The notes under the pieces are model-generated. The model worked only from the letters and a program-made list of their open reading frames with translations. It was not told the DNA's origin and ran no database searches. Shown here piece after piece: positions 17,654 to 26,978 of a stretch of 64,000 bases of DNA (position 1 is the first letter of the stretch; each line of letters begins with the position of its first letter). This DNA comes from JACTOJ01 sp032335695 (lineage in GTDB: Bacteria; Bacillota; Clostridia; Clostridiales; Clostridiaceae). A program made the position numbers and the translations under genes. The DNA lies in assembly GCF_032335695.1 (NCBI RefSeq), contig NZ_JACTOJ010000005.1, forward strand, positions 186,001 to 250,000, given 5' to 3'.

Positions 17654-18571
17654 TTAAAATAGGGCATCCACAAACATTTTAGCGTCAAACTTTTGTAAAT
17701 CTTCTATTCCTTCTCCAACGCCTATAAATTGAACAGGTATATTTAATTCCTTAAAGATAGAAATCACAACTCCACCCTTAGCTGTGCCATCCAGTTTAGT
17801 AAGAATTATTCCATCAATATTACATATTTCCTTAAATTGCTTAGCTTGTATTACTGCATTTTGTCCTGTTGTAGCATCTAATACTAAAAATGTCTTCTTA
17901 TTTGCTTCTAAATATTCTCTATCAATAATTCTATTAATTTTAGATAATTCATCCATAAGATTCTTTTTATTATGAAGCCTTCCTGCAGTGTCACATAAAA
18001 GTATATCTGCATTTCTAGCCTTTGCTGCCTGTATAGCATCATAAACCACTGCTGCAGGGTCTGCTCCCTCCTGCTGCTTTATTATATCTACTCCTGATCT
18101 TTTGCTCCATATATCAAGTTGTTCGATAGCACCAGCTCTAAAAGTATCCGCAGCAGCAAGTAATACTTTTTTTCCCTCACCTTTATATTTGCTTGAGAGC
18201 TTACCTATAGATGTAGTTTTTCCAACTCCATTTACACCTATTATTAAGAATACATTTTTTCCTTCTTTTATTAGCTCCTCTTCTTCATTTTTCTCTGGTG
18301 TAAGCATTTCTACTAAAACTTCTTTAAGACAGTCATTTACTAATGAAACTTCTTTTATCTTTTTTTCTTTTATCTTAGCTTTTAATCTATCAATAATTTC
18401 CATAGAAGTGTCCATACCTATATCTGCAGTTATAAGGATTTCTTCTAGCTCATCATACATATCATCATCGATTACAACAGATAATTTTAACACTTCATTC
18501 ACTTTATCCGTTAGAGAGTTTTTAGTTTTAGAAAGTCCGCTTTTTAATTTATCAAATATACCACCAAACAT
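17654..18571 (-). CDS. ftsY: signal recognition particle receptor FtsY
   Basis: 305 aa from the ATG at 18571, which follows GGAAGGTG by 6 bases. The short N-terminal region starts FGGIFDKLKSGLSKTK, an amphipathic membrane-binding helix, with no long acidic A domain. The NG GTPase core has GVNGVGKTTSIGKL (G1), DTAGRLHNKKNLMDEL (G3) and TKLDGTAKGG (G4). It pairs with Ffh at the membrane. It lies 64 bp after smc, the common smc-ftsY pair. Confidence 0.97.
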   Translation of the reverse strand: MFGGIFDKLKSGLSKTKNSLTDKVNEVLKLSVVIDDDMYDELEEILITADIGMDTSMEIIDRLKAKIKEKKIKEVSLVNDCLKEVLVEMLTPEKNEEEELIKEGKNVFLIIGVNGVGKTTSIGKLSSKYKGEGKKVLLAAADTFRAGAIEQLDIWSKRSGVDIIKQQEGADPAAVVYDAIQAAKARNADILLCDTAGRLHNKKNLMDELSKINRIIDREYLEANKKTFLVLDATTGQNAVIQAKQFKEICNIDGIILTKLDGTAKGGVVISIFKELNIPVQFIGVGEGIEDLQKFDAKMFVDALF

Positions 18572-18635
18572 ACTTATCACCTTCCATGATTTATTTTTAC
18601 TAGTAAATGTGTTGTAAGTTATTAATATAAATTTA

Positions 18636-21600
18636 TTATCTATTCAAATCTACAGATACTATTTTAGAAACTCCTTTTTCTTCCATGGTGACACCATATA
18701 AGATATCACTTGCTTCCATGGTACCTTTTCTATGCGTTATAACTATAAATTGCGTATTTCCAGAAAAGCTTTTAAGAAATTCTGCATATCTCGATACATT
18801 AGCATCATCCAAAGCTGCTTCTATTTCATCCAAGATACAAAAAGGAGTAGGTTTCATTTTTAGTATTGCGAATAAGAGAGCAATTGCAGAGAGCCCCTTC
18901 TCTCCTCCAGACATAAGGTTTATATTCTGAAGTTTCTTACCTGGAGGTTGAACATTTATATCTATTGCTGCAGTAAGCTCATCTCCATCACCTAATATCA
19001 AATCTGCACTTCCACCTTTAAATAATTCTCTAAAAGTTTCATTAAAATAAAGCTTAAGCTTATTGAAATTTTCATTAAATACTTCTTTCATCTTAGATGT
19101 CATTTCGCCTATAACATCAATAAGTTCTTGCTTTGCGTCCATTAAATCATTTTTTTGTGAATTCATAAAACTATACTTTTCTGATATATCTTTATATTCT
19201 TCAATAGCACCTAGATTCACTACTCCTAATTTTGATATCGCAAACTTTAACGAGTCAATTTCTTTTTTAATACTTTCTTCTTCTAGGATATCTTTCTTAT
19301 ATTTTTGAGCTTCCGCAATGGTCATTTTGTAATCTTCATTTAATCGGGTTAATAGTGCGTCCATCTCAATACTTATTTTAGTTAAAGTTATTTCTAACTT
19401 ATGCTTTTCATTTTCTTTAACACTTAAAGCTTTTTCTAAATCTTCCAATTCTACTTCATTATTTTTTATATTTCCCTTTAAATTTATTCTTTGGACTTCA
19501 TGTTCCTTAAATTTATCTTCAAAAACCTCTATAATTTGAGATAACTCCTTAAGTTTAGAATTATTCAATTCTATATTATCTTTACTTATATTTATGTTTT
19601 CTTCAGAATTAGAAATATCTTTTCCCATATTCTTTATTTTAATTTCAGATTCTTCTAGCTCTCTAGACATTCTCTCCAGCTCTCTTATATTGTTACTAAC
19701 AATTTCATCTATTTGAGCCTTATTTATTTTAAATTCTGTATGCTGCTCTCTTATTTTATTTAATTCAATTCGTTTTTCTTCCAGCTTATTTTGAATTGAC
19801 AAAAGACTGTCTTTATTATTCTTTTCAGCTATTTCGAACTTTTCAATCTTTATTTTTAGCTCTTCCATATCACCAGTATATTTTTTAAGTCTTTCGTCTA
19901 AGGATGCCATTTCAGTATCCGAGGACTTTATACTGCTTGCCAACCTGTCAGTTTCTTTTACTATACTGCTTATTTTACCATGGAGCTTTGTTATTTCTAT
20001 TTCATTAGAATGAATTTCATCCTTAAAATTTAATATTTCATTATCTAGTTTTGATATATCATTCTTAAGTTTATTATTATCATCATTTAGTATTTTGATT
20101 TCCTCTTTTACCTTAGTAAGCTTTTCACCTAATTCTTCAATTTCTCTTTTTCTTCCTATTATATTATTTCCTTTATATTGAGCACTACCACCTGTTAATG
20201 AACCTCCAGAGTTTACCACTTCACCCGTCAAGGTTACAATTCTATAACTATAGGAAGTCTTTTTAGCTATATTTAAGGCATTATCTAGTGTATCGCATAT
20301 AATAGTCCTTCCCAATACATATTCTATAGCAGCTCTAAATAAATTTTCGTATTTTACTAAGTCACTTGCTACTCCAATGTATCCTGACATACTAGTTATG
20401 TTTTTATCTAATTGCAGCTTTTTTGCTTGTATTATGTTCAAAGGAAGAAAAGTTGCTCTGCCTAGCCTATTTGCTTTAAGATAATTAATAAGAACTTTGG
20501 CAATACTGTCCTCTGAAGTTATTATATTAGAAATAGCACCACCAATAGCAGTTTCCATAGCGGTTTCAAATTTACTTTCTACTCGTATTACTTCTCCTAA
20601 TAAGAAAGTATTATTTTTTGCTTGAGGTATTTTACTATTTTCAATATCCCCCATAAGTATTTTAACTGCCCTGTTATATCCCTCAAAGTTTTTTTCTAAA
20701 TTTATTAGAGCATTTCTATTAGCTTCTATCACATGAGAATCTGTTATTATTTTTTTATAGATTGATTCTTTTTCAGCTAGTAGCTTTGTAAGCTTTTGCA
20801 ATTCCTTTCGCTTACTTTGTATATTAATTTCAGCATCATTAATTTTCTGATGAAGATTGCTTTCTTCAGTTCTTAGTCCTTCCAAAGTTAAGGTATTTAT
20901 CTTTAGAGAATTAAAATAATCTTCTTTAACTGATTTTATTTGTTCTTGTCTTTTAATAATGTTATCATAATTTATTTCAGAGGCATTTACTGCATTTTTT
21001 AAATCTGTTATTCCTCTAACTATTTCCACTTGATCATTTTTACGATTTTCTATTTCTTTCTCATAATTCTCAGATTCTCCCGTGACAGATACTATACTGT
21101 TTTCCAAACTTTTTATTTGCTCATTCAAATAGATCTGCTTTTGCTTGTTTATTTCAAGTTCTTTTTCAGAAGAGTCCTTGCGAAGCATCTGTTCCTGCAG
21201 ACTTGATTTTAGCTCTCGTATATCAGCTTCATATTTACTTATGTATTCCTTTAAATTGTTTATTCTTTCCTCCATTACATTATTATTAGCTGTTATTTTT
21301 TGTTTCAAATCAATAGAAGAGTAATATTCTTGTTTTTCCTGTGCATTTTGATTATCAAGCTTTTCTAGTTCCACATTAAGTTCACTTATATTATCTTTAA
21401 TATCGTCTTTCTTTATATCTATATCATAAATTTCCTTATCGAAATTTTCTTTTCTACTTTCCAGCTCTTTTATTTCTTTTTCATTTTTGCTATGCAAATG
21501 TATTATTACTGCTACTTCTTTTTCCTTTAAATGATTTGATATTTCCAAAAATCTCTCGGCTTTTTCATTTTCTATCCTTAGAGGTTCCAATCTTTCCTCA

Positions 21601-22193
21601 TAAGTAGATAATATATCGTTTATTCTAACAAGATTTTGTTCAGTATTATCCAATTTTTTTTCTGCTTCTTCTTTTCTTGTCTTAAACTTTACTATACCAG
21701 CTGCTTCTTCAAACAGTGTTCTTCTCTCTTCAGGTCTTCCGCCTAGTATTGCTTCAATTTTGCCTTGTCCTATTATAGAATATCCTTCTTTTCCTATTCC
21801 AGTATCCATAAATAATTCTTGTATGTCTTTCAGCCTGCACTGAGTATTATTTATATAATATTCACTTTCCCCAGATCTATATAGACGCCTTGAGACAGTG
21901 ACATCTGAATATTCTAGCGGCAATTCATAATCACTATTATCAAGTGTTATTGATACCTGTGCAAGCCCTAGTGGCTTTCTATATTGTGTGCCGGCAAATA
22001 TTACATCCTCCATTTTGCCACCACGCAAACTCTTAATACTTTGCTCTCCTAAAACCCATCTTACAGCATCAGAAATATTGCTTTTTCCACTGCCATTTGG
22101 TCCAACTACTGCGGTAACTCCATTTTTAAATTTTAATTCTATCTTATCAGCAAAGGACTTAAATCCTCTAATCTCAAGTGTTTTAAGAAACAT
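18636..22193 (-). CDS. smc: chromosome segregation protein SMC
   Basis: 1185 aa, the usual SMC length. The ATPase head is split between the ends: Walker A GPNGSGKSN at about 32-40, and near the C-terminus the signature LMSGGEKGLSA followed by Walker B CILDEIEAALDD. Two long coiled coils flank a globular hinge at about 505-670, where glycine-rich GEVVNSGGSLTGG is visible. With ScpA and ScpB, which are not in this window, SMC compacts and individualises sister chromosomes. A tiny membrane peptide gene is encoded directly upstream. Confidence 0.97.
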   Translation of the reverse strand: MFLKTLEIRGFKSFADKIELKFKNGVTAVVGPNGSGKSNISDAVRWVLGEQSIKSLRGGKMEDVIFAGTQYRKPLGLAQVSITLDNSDYELPLEYSDVTVSRRLYRSGESEYYINNTQCRLKDIQELFMDTGIGKEGYSIIGQGKIEAILGGRPEERRTLFEEAAGIVKFKTRKEEAEKKLDNTEQNLVRINDILSTYEERLEPLRIENEKAERFLEISNHLKEKEVAVIIHLHSKNEKEIKELESRKENFDKEIYDIDIKKDDIKDNISELNVELEKLDNQNAQEKQEYYSSIDLKQKITANNNVMEERINNLKEYISKYEADIRELKSSLQEQMLRKDSSEKELEINKQKQIYLNEQIKSLENSIVSVTGESENYEKEIENRKNDQVEIVRGITDLKNAVNASEINYDNIIKRQEQIKSVKEDYFNSLKINTLTLEGLRTEESNLHQKINDAEINIQSKRKELQKLTKLLAEKESIYKKIITDSHVIEANRNALINLEKNFEGYNRAVKILMGDIENSKIPQAKNNTFLLGEVIRVESKFETAMETAIGGAISNIITSEDSIAKVLINYLKANRLGRATFLPLNIIQAKKLQLDKNITSMSGYIGVASDLVKYENLFRAAIEYVLGRTIICDTLDNALNIAKKTSYSYRIVTLTGEVVNSGGSLTGGSAQYKGNNIIGRKREIEELGEKLTKVKEEIKILNDDNNKLKNDISKLDNEILNFKDEIHSNEIEITKLHGKISSIVKETDRLASSIKSSDTEMASLDERLKKYTGDMEELKIKIEKFEIAEKNNKDSLLSIQNKLEEKRIELNKIREQHTEFKINKAQIDEIVSNNIRELERMSRELEESEIKIKNMGKDISNSEENINISKDNIELNNSKLKELSQIIEVFEDKFKEHEVQRINLKGNIKNNEVELEDLEKALSVKENEKHKLEITLTKISIEMDALLTRLNEDYKMTIAEAQKYKKDILEEESIKKEIDSLKFAISKLGVVNLGAIEEYKDISEKYSFMNSQKNDLMDAKQELIDVIGEMTSKMKEVFNENFNKLKLYFNETFRELFKGGSADLILGDGDELTAAIDINVQPPGKKLQNINLMSGGEKGLSAIALLFAILKMKPTPFCILDEIEAALDDANVSRYAEFLKSFSGNTQFIVITHRKGTMEASDILYGVTMEEKGVSKIVSVDLNR

Positions 22194-22208
22194 AAGTTCA
22201 CTCCTATT

Positions 22209-22301
22209 CTAGAATATGCTGGCTATAATTGATAGTAACAATGATATAACAACCAAAATGATTATTGCAAAAGTTATATTTTTTCTAGTTTTCACTTTCA
22301 T
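22209..22301 (-). CDS. 30-aa single-helix membrane peptide
   Basis: An ATG at 22301, 10 bases after a GGAGG at 22312-22316, opens a 30-residue frame ending at a TAG, 15 bp before the smc start. It has a basic N-terminus (MKVKTRK) followed by about 22 hydrophobic residues (ITFAIIILVVISLLLSIIAS), the pattern of a small single-pass membrane protein. Positive charge before the helix suggests a cytoplasmic N-terminus. I recognise no family. It is probably cotranscribed with smc. Confidence 0.55.
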   Translation of the reverse strand: MKVKTRKNITFAIIILVVISLLLSIIASIF

Positions 22302-22447
22302 ATTTCATTAACCTCCTATGATACTAGAAGAATATTTCCACATTATATAGTTTATAGTATACATAATAAAATATCAATTACTTGAATAAATTGATGCTAG
22401 TATTTTAATAGGTTTTTAAATATTTATTCTTACTAAGTCTCACGATA

Positions 22448-22486
22448 AAAATAGCCTCATGCATAAAGCATGAGGCCTTATTTTTA
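22448..22486 (-). terminator. terminator after spoVS
   Basis: A perfect 9-bp stem GCCTCATGC/GCATGAGGC with a 5-base loop, followed on the minus strand by a TATTTTT tail. Confidence 0.92.
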
Positions 22487-22489
22487 CCA

Positions 22490-22750
22490 TTATCTTGGTT
22501 CTACGATAAATTTTATTGCTGTCCTTTCTTCTCCTTCAATAGTTATTTCAGAAAATGCAGGAACTACAACAAGATCAATTCCATTAGGTGCTACAAAACC
22601 TCTAGTGATTGCTATAGCTTTAACAGCTTGATTAACTGCTCCAGCACCCACAGCCTGAACCTCTGCTGCGGTATTTTCTCTAAGCACTGCTGCCAAAGCA
22701 CCTGCTACGGATTTTGGTTGAGATTGAGCTGACACTTTTAATACTTCCAT
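22490..22750 (-). CDS. spoVS: stage V sporulation protein S
   Basis: 86 aa, the exact length usual for SpoVS, with the near-invariant N-terminus MEVLKVSAQSQPKSVAGALA and the central ITRGFVAPNGIDL. The fold is Alba-like; in Bacillus it affects septation and coat assembly during sporulation. It has a strong terminator and follows a radical SAM gene by 49 bp. Confidence 0.96.
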   Translation of the reverse strand: MEVLKVSAQSQPKSVAGALAAVLRENTAAEVQAVGAGAVNQAVKAIAITRGFVAPNGIDLVVVPAFSEITIEGEERTAIKFIVEPR

Positions 22751-22799
22751 AAAAAGAACCCTCCCTAAATATATAAATAGATAATGTTATAGATTAATT

Positions 22800-23885
22800 C
22801 TATAAATTGGGAATAATTCCTTCTTTAACTTTTCTCGCTATGTGCTCTTCAATCGACACATTCCAGCATCTATCATTTGTATGAAATACAAGACTGCCTT
22901 GCATAGTTTCATGTGCAGCTTCAATCGTAAGCTTTTGTGTTGTAAGTTGCTTTTTCATGTCGTTAAAAATTTCTTTTTTATTAGTATAAAGTTTTGATAT
23001 ATCTTTCCAATTAATCAATACTTTTACTTCAGAACTTATATTGTCAAGTTCTTCTTTAATGGTTTCAGAGTAAATAGTTCCTTCAACTAATTCTCTGAAA
23101 GCAGGATGATAAGGACCTGTTACTATGTCTCTTCCCTCAGCAATATTTTCAGTAGCTTGGAGTCCAACTCTAAGTATCTTAATATTATTAAAAATAAGAA
23201 GAGAATAGATATCTTTTGATATCTCAACCGCTTGTTTTAATGAATAGGGTTTATAGATGCCTTGTTCATACATTCGTTCCATAGGTGTATCCTTTAAAAC
23301 TAGAGCTGGATATATTCTGAACATATCAGGCTGAAGCTCTATACACTCAAGTGCACTTTTAATATCTTTCGTATGATTGTCACCAGGAAGACCTATCATA
23401 AGTTGATGACCAAGAGTAAATCCATATTCTTTAATTAATCTGGAAGCCTTAATAGTATCCTCTTTAACATGTCCCCTTCCAGAAAGCTTAAGTACCTCAT
23501 CATCCATGGATTGAACTCCTAGTTCGATTATATCTACTGAATACTTCTTTAGTCTGTCTAGTGTTGCTTCATCTATACAGTCAGGTCTAGTAGATAATCT
23601 AATATAATCAACAAAGCCTAACTTTTTATATTGATAAGCTACAGCCAAAAGTTCCTCTTGCTTTTTATAGTTTATAGCTGTAAAGGTACCTCCAAAAAAT
23701 GAAACCTCTACAGTGGAATTGTCTCTAACTATAGTACTTAAATATTCCTTCACTATGCTATCTACATGTTCAGCTGTCACACTGCTATCCATACCTGTTA
23801 TGGAATTTTGATTGCAAAACACACAATTATGAGGACATCCTTCATGCGGAACAAATATCGGAATAATGTAATGTGACTTACCCAT
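22800..23885 (-). CDS. Elp3-like radical SAM protein
   Basis: 361 aa. The 4Fe-4S motif is C-X3-C-X2-C in GCPHNCVFCNQ (about residues 16-26), followed by SFFGGTFTAI, an Elp3-type radical SAM sequence, and a C-terminal domain with QLMIGLPGD and RIYPALVLKDTPM. Radical SAM proteins of this type occur next to rnc in clostridia; no substrate is proven for this one. It begins 4 bp after the rnc stop, so the two are translationally linked. Confidence 0.82.
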   Translation of the reverse strand: MGKSHYIIPIFVPHEGCPHNCVFCNQNSITGMDSSVTAEHVDSIVKEYLSTIVRDNSTVEVSFFGGTFTAINYKKQEELLAVAYQYKKLGFVDYIRLSTRPDCIDEATLDRLKKYSVDIIELGVQSMDDEVLKLSGRGHVKEDTIKASRLIKEYGFTLGHQLMIGLPGDNHTKDIKSALECIELQPDMFRIYPALVLKDTPMERMYEQGIYKPYSLKQAVEISKDIYSLLIFNNIKILRVGLQATENIAEGRDIVTGPYHPAFRELVEGTIYSETIKEELDNISSEVKVLINWKDISKLYTNKKEIFNDMKKQLTTQKLTIEAAHETMQGSLVFHTNDRCWNVSIEEHIARKVKEGIIPNL

Positions 23886-23889
23886 GATT

Positions 23890-24582
23890 TCACTCCATTC
23901 TCATAAGAGCATACTTAGCGGCCATTTGTTCTGCCTCTTTCTTACTAAAGCCCTCTCCTTTTCCTATAACTTCCTCGTTTACAAAAACACTAACAAAAAA
24001 TTTTCTTCTATGAGGAGGCCCTTCATATTTGTCAAGACTATAGTTTATAGATACTTCTCCATTTTTCTGTAATAATTCTTGAAGCTTAGTTTTATAATCT
24101 AAAATTATTTGATTTTTATTAGCTTTTTCAATTATTAGCGAAAATACATTTATAATAAATTCTTTTACGGTCTCAAAACCTTTATCCAAATATATTGCTG
24201 CAATAATGGCTTCTACGCAATCTGCTTGGATAGAAATTCTTTGCCTCCCACCGGTAAGCTCTTCACCTTTACTCATAAATATATATTTTCCTAGATTCCA
24301 TGTTAGCGCAATCTCATAAAGAGAATTTTCGCATACTATAAGTGATCTGACTTTTGTAAGCTCACCCTCACTTTTATCTTTATAATTTCTATATAAGTAT
24401 TCTGTTATAACTAATTGAAGAACCGAATCTCCTAGAAATTCTAATCTTTCATTATACACAACATCTTTTTTTTGATTAGCATAGGAACTATGAGTGATAG
24501 CAGCTACTAAAAGTGTTTTATCCGAAAACACTATATTTAACTTATTCTCAAGTTCACTAACATTTCTAACATCATATTTCAT
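23890..24582 (-). CDS. rnc: ribonuclease III
   Basis: 230 aa. The N-terminal RNase III domain contains ERLEFLGDSVLQLVI, with the catalytic acidic residues, and QADCVEAIIAAIYLD. The C-terminal double-stranded-RNA-binding domain spans about 160-228, ending with the KKEAEQMAAKYAL helix. It matures rRNA and regulates structured transcripts. It lies after acpP in the plsX-acpP-rnc order. Confidence 0.96.
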   Translation of the reverse strand: MKYDVRNVSELENKLNIVFSDKTLLVAAITHSSYANQKKDVVYNERLEFLGDSVLQLVITEYLYRNYKDKSEGELTKVRSLIVCENSLYEIALTWNLGKYIFMSKGEELTGGRQRISIQADCVEAIIAAIYLDKGFETVKEFIINVFSLIIEKANKNQIILDYKTKLQELLQKNGEVSINYSLDKYEGPPHRRKFFVSVFVNEEVIGKGEGFSKKEAEQMAAKYALMRME

Positions 24583-24614
24583 ATGAAATCCTCTTTCTTT
24601 ACGGAATAATTTAT

Positions 24615-24643
24615 ATAATTAAAGCCCCGTACTTCACGGGACT
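24615..24643 (-). terminator. probable terminator after acpP
   Basis: An 8-bp stem AGTCCCGT/ACGGGGCT with one G-T pair and a 5-base loop, then TTAATTATAT on the minus strand. Read-through into rnc is likely because the T-run is short. Confidence 0.6.
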
Positions 24644-24648
24644 TAATA

Positions 24649-24882
24649 CTATTCCTCTGTATGAGACTTTATGTATTCCACTACATCAGATACAGTGGTG
24701 ATTTTTTCAACTTCCTCATCAGGAATTTCTAAATCAAACTCATCTTCAAGTGCCATAATAAGTTCAACCAAATCAAGAGAATCTGCACCTAAATCATCTA
24801 TGAAAGCTGCTTCCAGTGTTATCTCATCTTTTTCTAGACTTAACTTATCAGCTATTATTTCTTTTACTTTTTCAAACACCAT
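24649..24882 (-). CDS. acpP: acyl carrier protein
   Basis: 77 aa and strongly acidic, with the DLGADSLDLVEL motif whose serine receives the 4'-phosphopantetheine arm. It carries growing acyl chains in type II fatty-acid synthesis. It follows plsX, matching the usual phospholipid gene grouping. Confidence 0.97.
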   Translation of the reverse strand: MVFEKVKEIIADKLSLEKDEITLEAAFIDDLGADSLDLVELIMALEDEFDLEIPDEEVEKITTVSDVVEYIKSHTEE

Positions 24883-24967
24883 GATATCACCTCCTAAAGA
24901 AATCTACAATTAGATAATAGTATATAAGCCCCTGTACGTCAATATAATAATTAATTATTCATTAAAA

Positions 24968-25975
24968 TTATTGCGCATCTTTCAAATTATTTTCTAATAT
25001 TTTTTGCTTTATTTTAAGTATAATTCCATTTCTATGTAATAATTCTGCTTGTTTTACTGCATTTTTAAATGCTCTGGCATCAGAGCTTCCATGGGCTTTT
25101 ATGCATATTCCTTCCACACCTAAAAATGGAGCTCCACCAACTTCTTTGTAGTCAAATTTTTTCTTAAACTTGCTAAATACGGGTTTTAGCATTAATCCGC
25201 CTAATTTTGTTCTTGTACTGGACATTATCTCCTGTTTCAGCATGTCAAAAATATTAGCAGCTACACCCTCATAGGTTTTTAATATGGTGTTTCCTACAAA
25301 GCCATCGCAAACTAAAACATCCACATCTCCAGTAGGAATATCTCTTGGTTCTACATTACCCACAAAATTTAGATTTGAATCTTTTAAAAGCTTATAGCTA
25401 GCTTTAGTAAGTTCATTTCCTTTTTCTTCTTCAGTACCAATATTCACCAGTCCAACTTTAGGATTATTTATCATCATTACATTTTCCATGTAAATTTGAC
25501 CCATAATCCCAAATTGTACAAGATTTTCAGGATTCATATCTACATTAGCTCCGCTGTCAATAACCATGAAGGATTTGTTTTTTCCAGGCATAATAGGCGC
25601 TAATGCAGGCCTTTGTATCCCTTTTATTCTGCCCACTGTAAACAGTGCCCCAGCTAAGAACGCTCCTGTACTTCCTGCAGATATTACAGCATCACAATCT
25701 TTTTCTTTAACTAATCTTAAGGCTATAGCCATACTAGAATTTTTCTTTTTTCTTATAGCCATGGCAGGATGCTCATTAGGATCTATAACTTCAGCAGACT
25801 CTAAAATTTCTATTTTAGATTGATCAAATTGATATTTAGATATCTCCTGCTGCAATCTATCCTTAGGGCCCACCATTACTATAGTTACATCCAATTCATT
25901 TAATGCTTGAATACAACCATCTACTACCGCTGATGGTGAATTATCTCCTCCCATAGCATCAACTGCTATTCTCAT
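24968..25975 (-). CDS. plsX: phosphate acyltransferase PlsX
   Basis: 335 aa. PlsX converts acyl-ACP to acyl-phosphate, the donor for PlsY in phospholipid synthesis. The N-terminus RIAVDAMGGDNSP is diagnostic; SAGSTGAFLAGALF and the DGFVGNTILKTYEG motif follow. It lies in the order yceD-rpmF-plsX-acpP. No FapR gene or typical FapR site was seen nearby. Confidence 0.96.
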   Translation of the reverse strand: MRIAVDAMGGDNSPSAVVDGCIQALNELDVTIVMVGPKDRLQQEISKYQFDQSKIEILESAEVIDPNEHPAMAIRKKKNSSMAIALRLVKEKDCDAVISAGSTGAFLAGALFTVGRIKGIQRPALAPIMPGKNKSFMVIDSGANVDMNPENLVQFGIMGQIYMENVMMINNPKVGLVNIGTEEEKGNELTKASYKLLKDSNLNFVGNVEPRDIPTGDVDVLVCDGFVGNTILKTYEGVAANIFDMLKQEIMSSTRTKLGGLMLKPVFSKFKKKFDYKEVGGAPFLGVEGICIKAHGSSDARAFKNAVKQAELLHRNGIILKIKQKILENNLKDAQ

Positions 25976-26030
25976 AAAATCATCCCTCTTCCCTATTTTT
26001 TCTAAAATAAAAGAAAGTCAATGACTTTCT

Positions 26031-26213
26031 TTATTTTTCAGTACTAACTATTTCTTTTCCCTTATAAAAACCACAATTCTTACATACTCTGTGTGCAAGT
26101 TTCATTTCGTGGCATTGTGGGCATTCAACAATACCAGGTGCACTTAATTTAAAAGTCTGTGCTCTTCTTGAATCTCTTCTCGCTTTAGAGAATCTTCTAG
26201 CTGGATTTCCCAT
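26031..26213 (-). CDS. rpmF: 50S ribosomal protein L32, zinc-ribbon form
   Basis: 60 aa with the N-terminus MGNPARRFSKARRDSRRAQ and two CxxC pairs (CPQC and CKNC) that make the zinc-binding C+ form of L32. In bacteria with C+/C- pairs the C+ version dominates when zinc is plentiful. It lies 12 bp after yceD. Confidence 0.96.
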   Translation of the reverse strand: MGNPARRFSKARRDSRRAQTFKLSAPGIVECPQCHEMKLAHRVCKNCGFYKGKEIVSTEK

Positions 26214-26225
26214 TGTTACACCTCC

Positions 26226-26726
26226 TTATTCACTAAAAAAAAGATCTTTAAGCTTAGCCAATCTAGGATCAATTTCTGCGGATTCGCATCTACAATCAGC
26301 ATGATTTTTATTACCACCACATACTGGACATAAGCCCTTACAATCTTCGCTACACAACTTCTTAATGGGTAATGATATTAAAATATCATTCTCTATTATC
26401 TCAGTTATATTTAATTTATCACTATCAACAATGACTAAAGTATCATCATCGTTGTTAGGAACTAATGAAATTTTTTCGTGTATTTCAAGATTCAATGGAG
26501 ACTCAAATATTTCCAAACATCTCGAACACACCAATTTTAAGCTACCTGTTACATTTCCATCCAGATATATAATATCACTTAATAAGTTTAAACTTCCGAC
26601 GAAGTTTATAGGTAATAGTGTACTAACTTCTGGGTTCTCAATAAATATGTCATTGGGTTCAATAACAAAAGCTAAATCCTTCTTTACTTTCTTATTTTTT
26701 ACTATATCGTCAACGTAAATAAACAT
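26226..26726 (-). CDS. yceD: YceD/DUF177 family protein
   Basis: 166 aa. The family is almost always encoded next to rpmF and has been linked to 23S rRNA accumulation in other bacteria. Here the middle has CSRC and the C-terminus is cysteine-rich (CSEDCKGLCPVCGG then CRC), suggesting zinc binding. It is the first gene of the FASII and phospholipid unit and is preceded by a consensus promoter and a structured leader. Confidence 0.9.
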   Translation of the reverse strand: MFIYVDDIVKNKKVKKDLAFVIEPNDIFIENPEVSTLLPINFVGSLNLLSDIIYLDGNVTGSLKLVCSRCLEIFESPLNLEIHEKISLVPNNDDDTLVIVDSDKLNITEIIENDILISLPIKKLCSEDCKGLCPVCGGNKNHADCRCESAEIDPRLAKLKDLFFSE

Positions 26727-26755
26727 ATGTTAAAACTCTGAAGAATTCTCTCCTT

Positions 26756-26874
26756 ACGCATAAGCGTTTATGTAGTAATCTACATAGCTCGAGTAAAGCT
26801 TGAATTTCACCCCTTATATAATTATTTTTTCAGTAGCCACAATTTATTATATAAAGGAGATTGGTAAAAGTCAA
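26756..26874 (-). promoter_or_regulatory. promoter and two-hairpin leader of the yceD-rpmF-plsX-acpP unit
   Basis: Minus-strand TTGACT (26869-26874), a 17-bp spacer and TATAAT (26846-26851) form a near-perfect sigma-A promoter. The leader of about 110 nt carries two small stems just before the ribosome site: TATGTAG/CTACATA (769-786) and ACGC/GCGT (756-767). They could act as a translational control element; this is inference. Confidence 0.7.
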
Positions 26875-26919
26875 GTTATATAATTTTATTTAAGGAAAAT
26901 CGATGATTAAAAGTTTTTA

Positions 26920-26969
26920 TTTATAAAAAATAGTTGTGCTTGTAAAAATATTTACTTTGCACAACTATT
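26920..26969 (-). terminator. terminator after ackA
   Basis: A perfect 11-bp stem AATAGTTGTGC/GCACAACTATT with a 19-base loop, then TTTTAT on the minus strand. Confidence 0.88.
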
Positions 26970-26978
26970 AAATCTAAA

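Noticed and set aside
18102..18617. 171-aa plus-strand frame opposite ftsY
   Set aside because: Low-complexity Ser/Phe-rich shadow of the ftsY GTPase domain.
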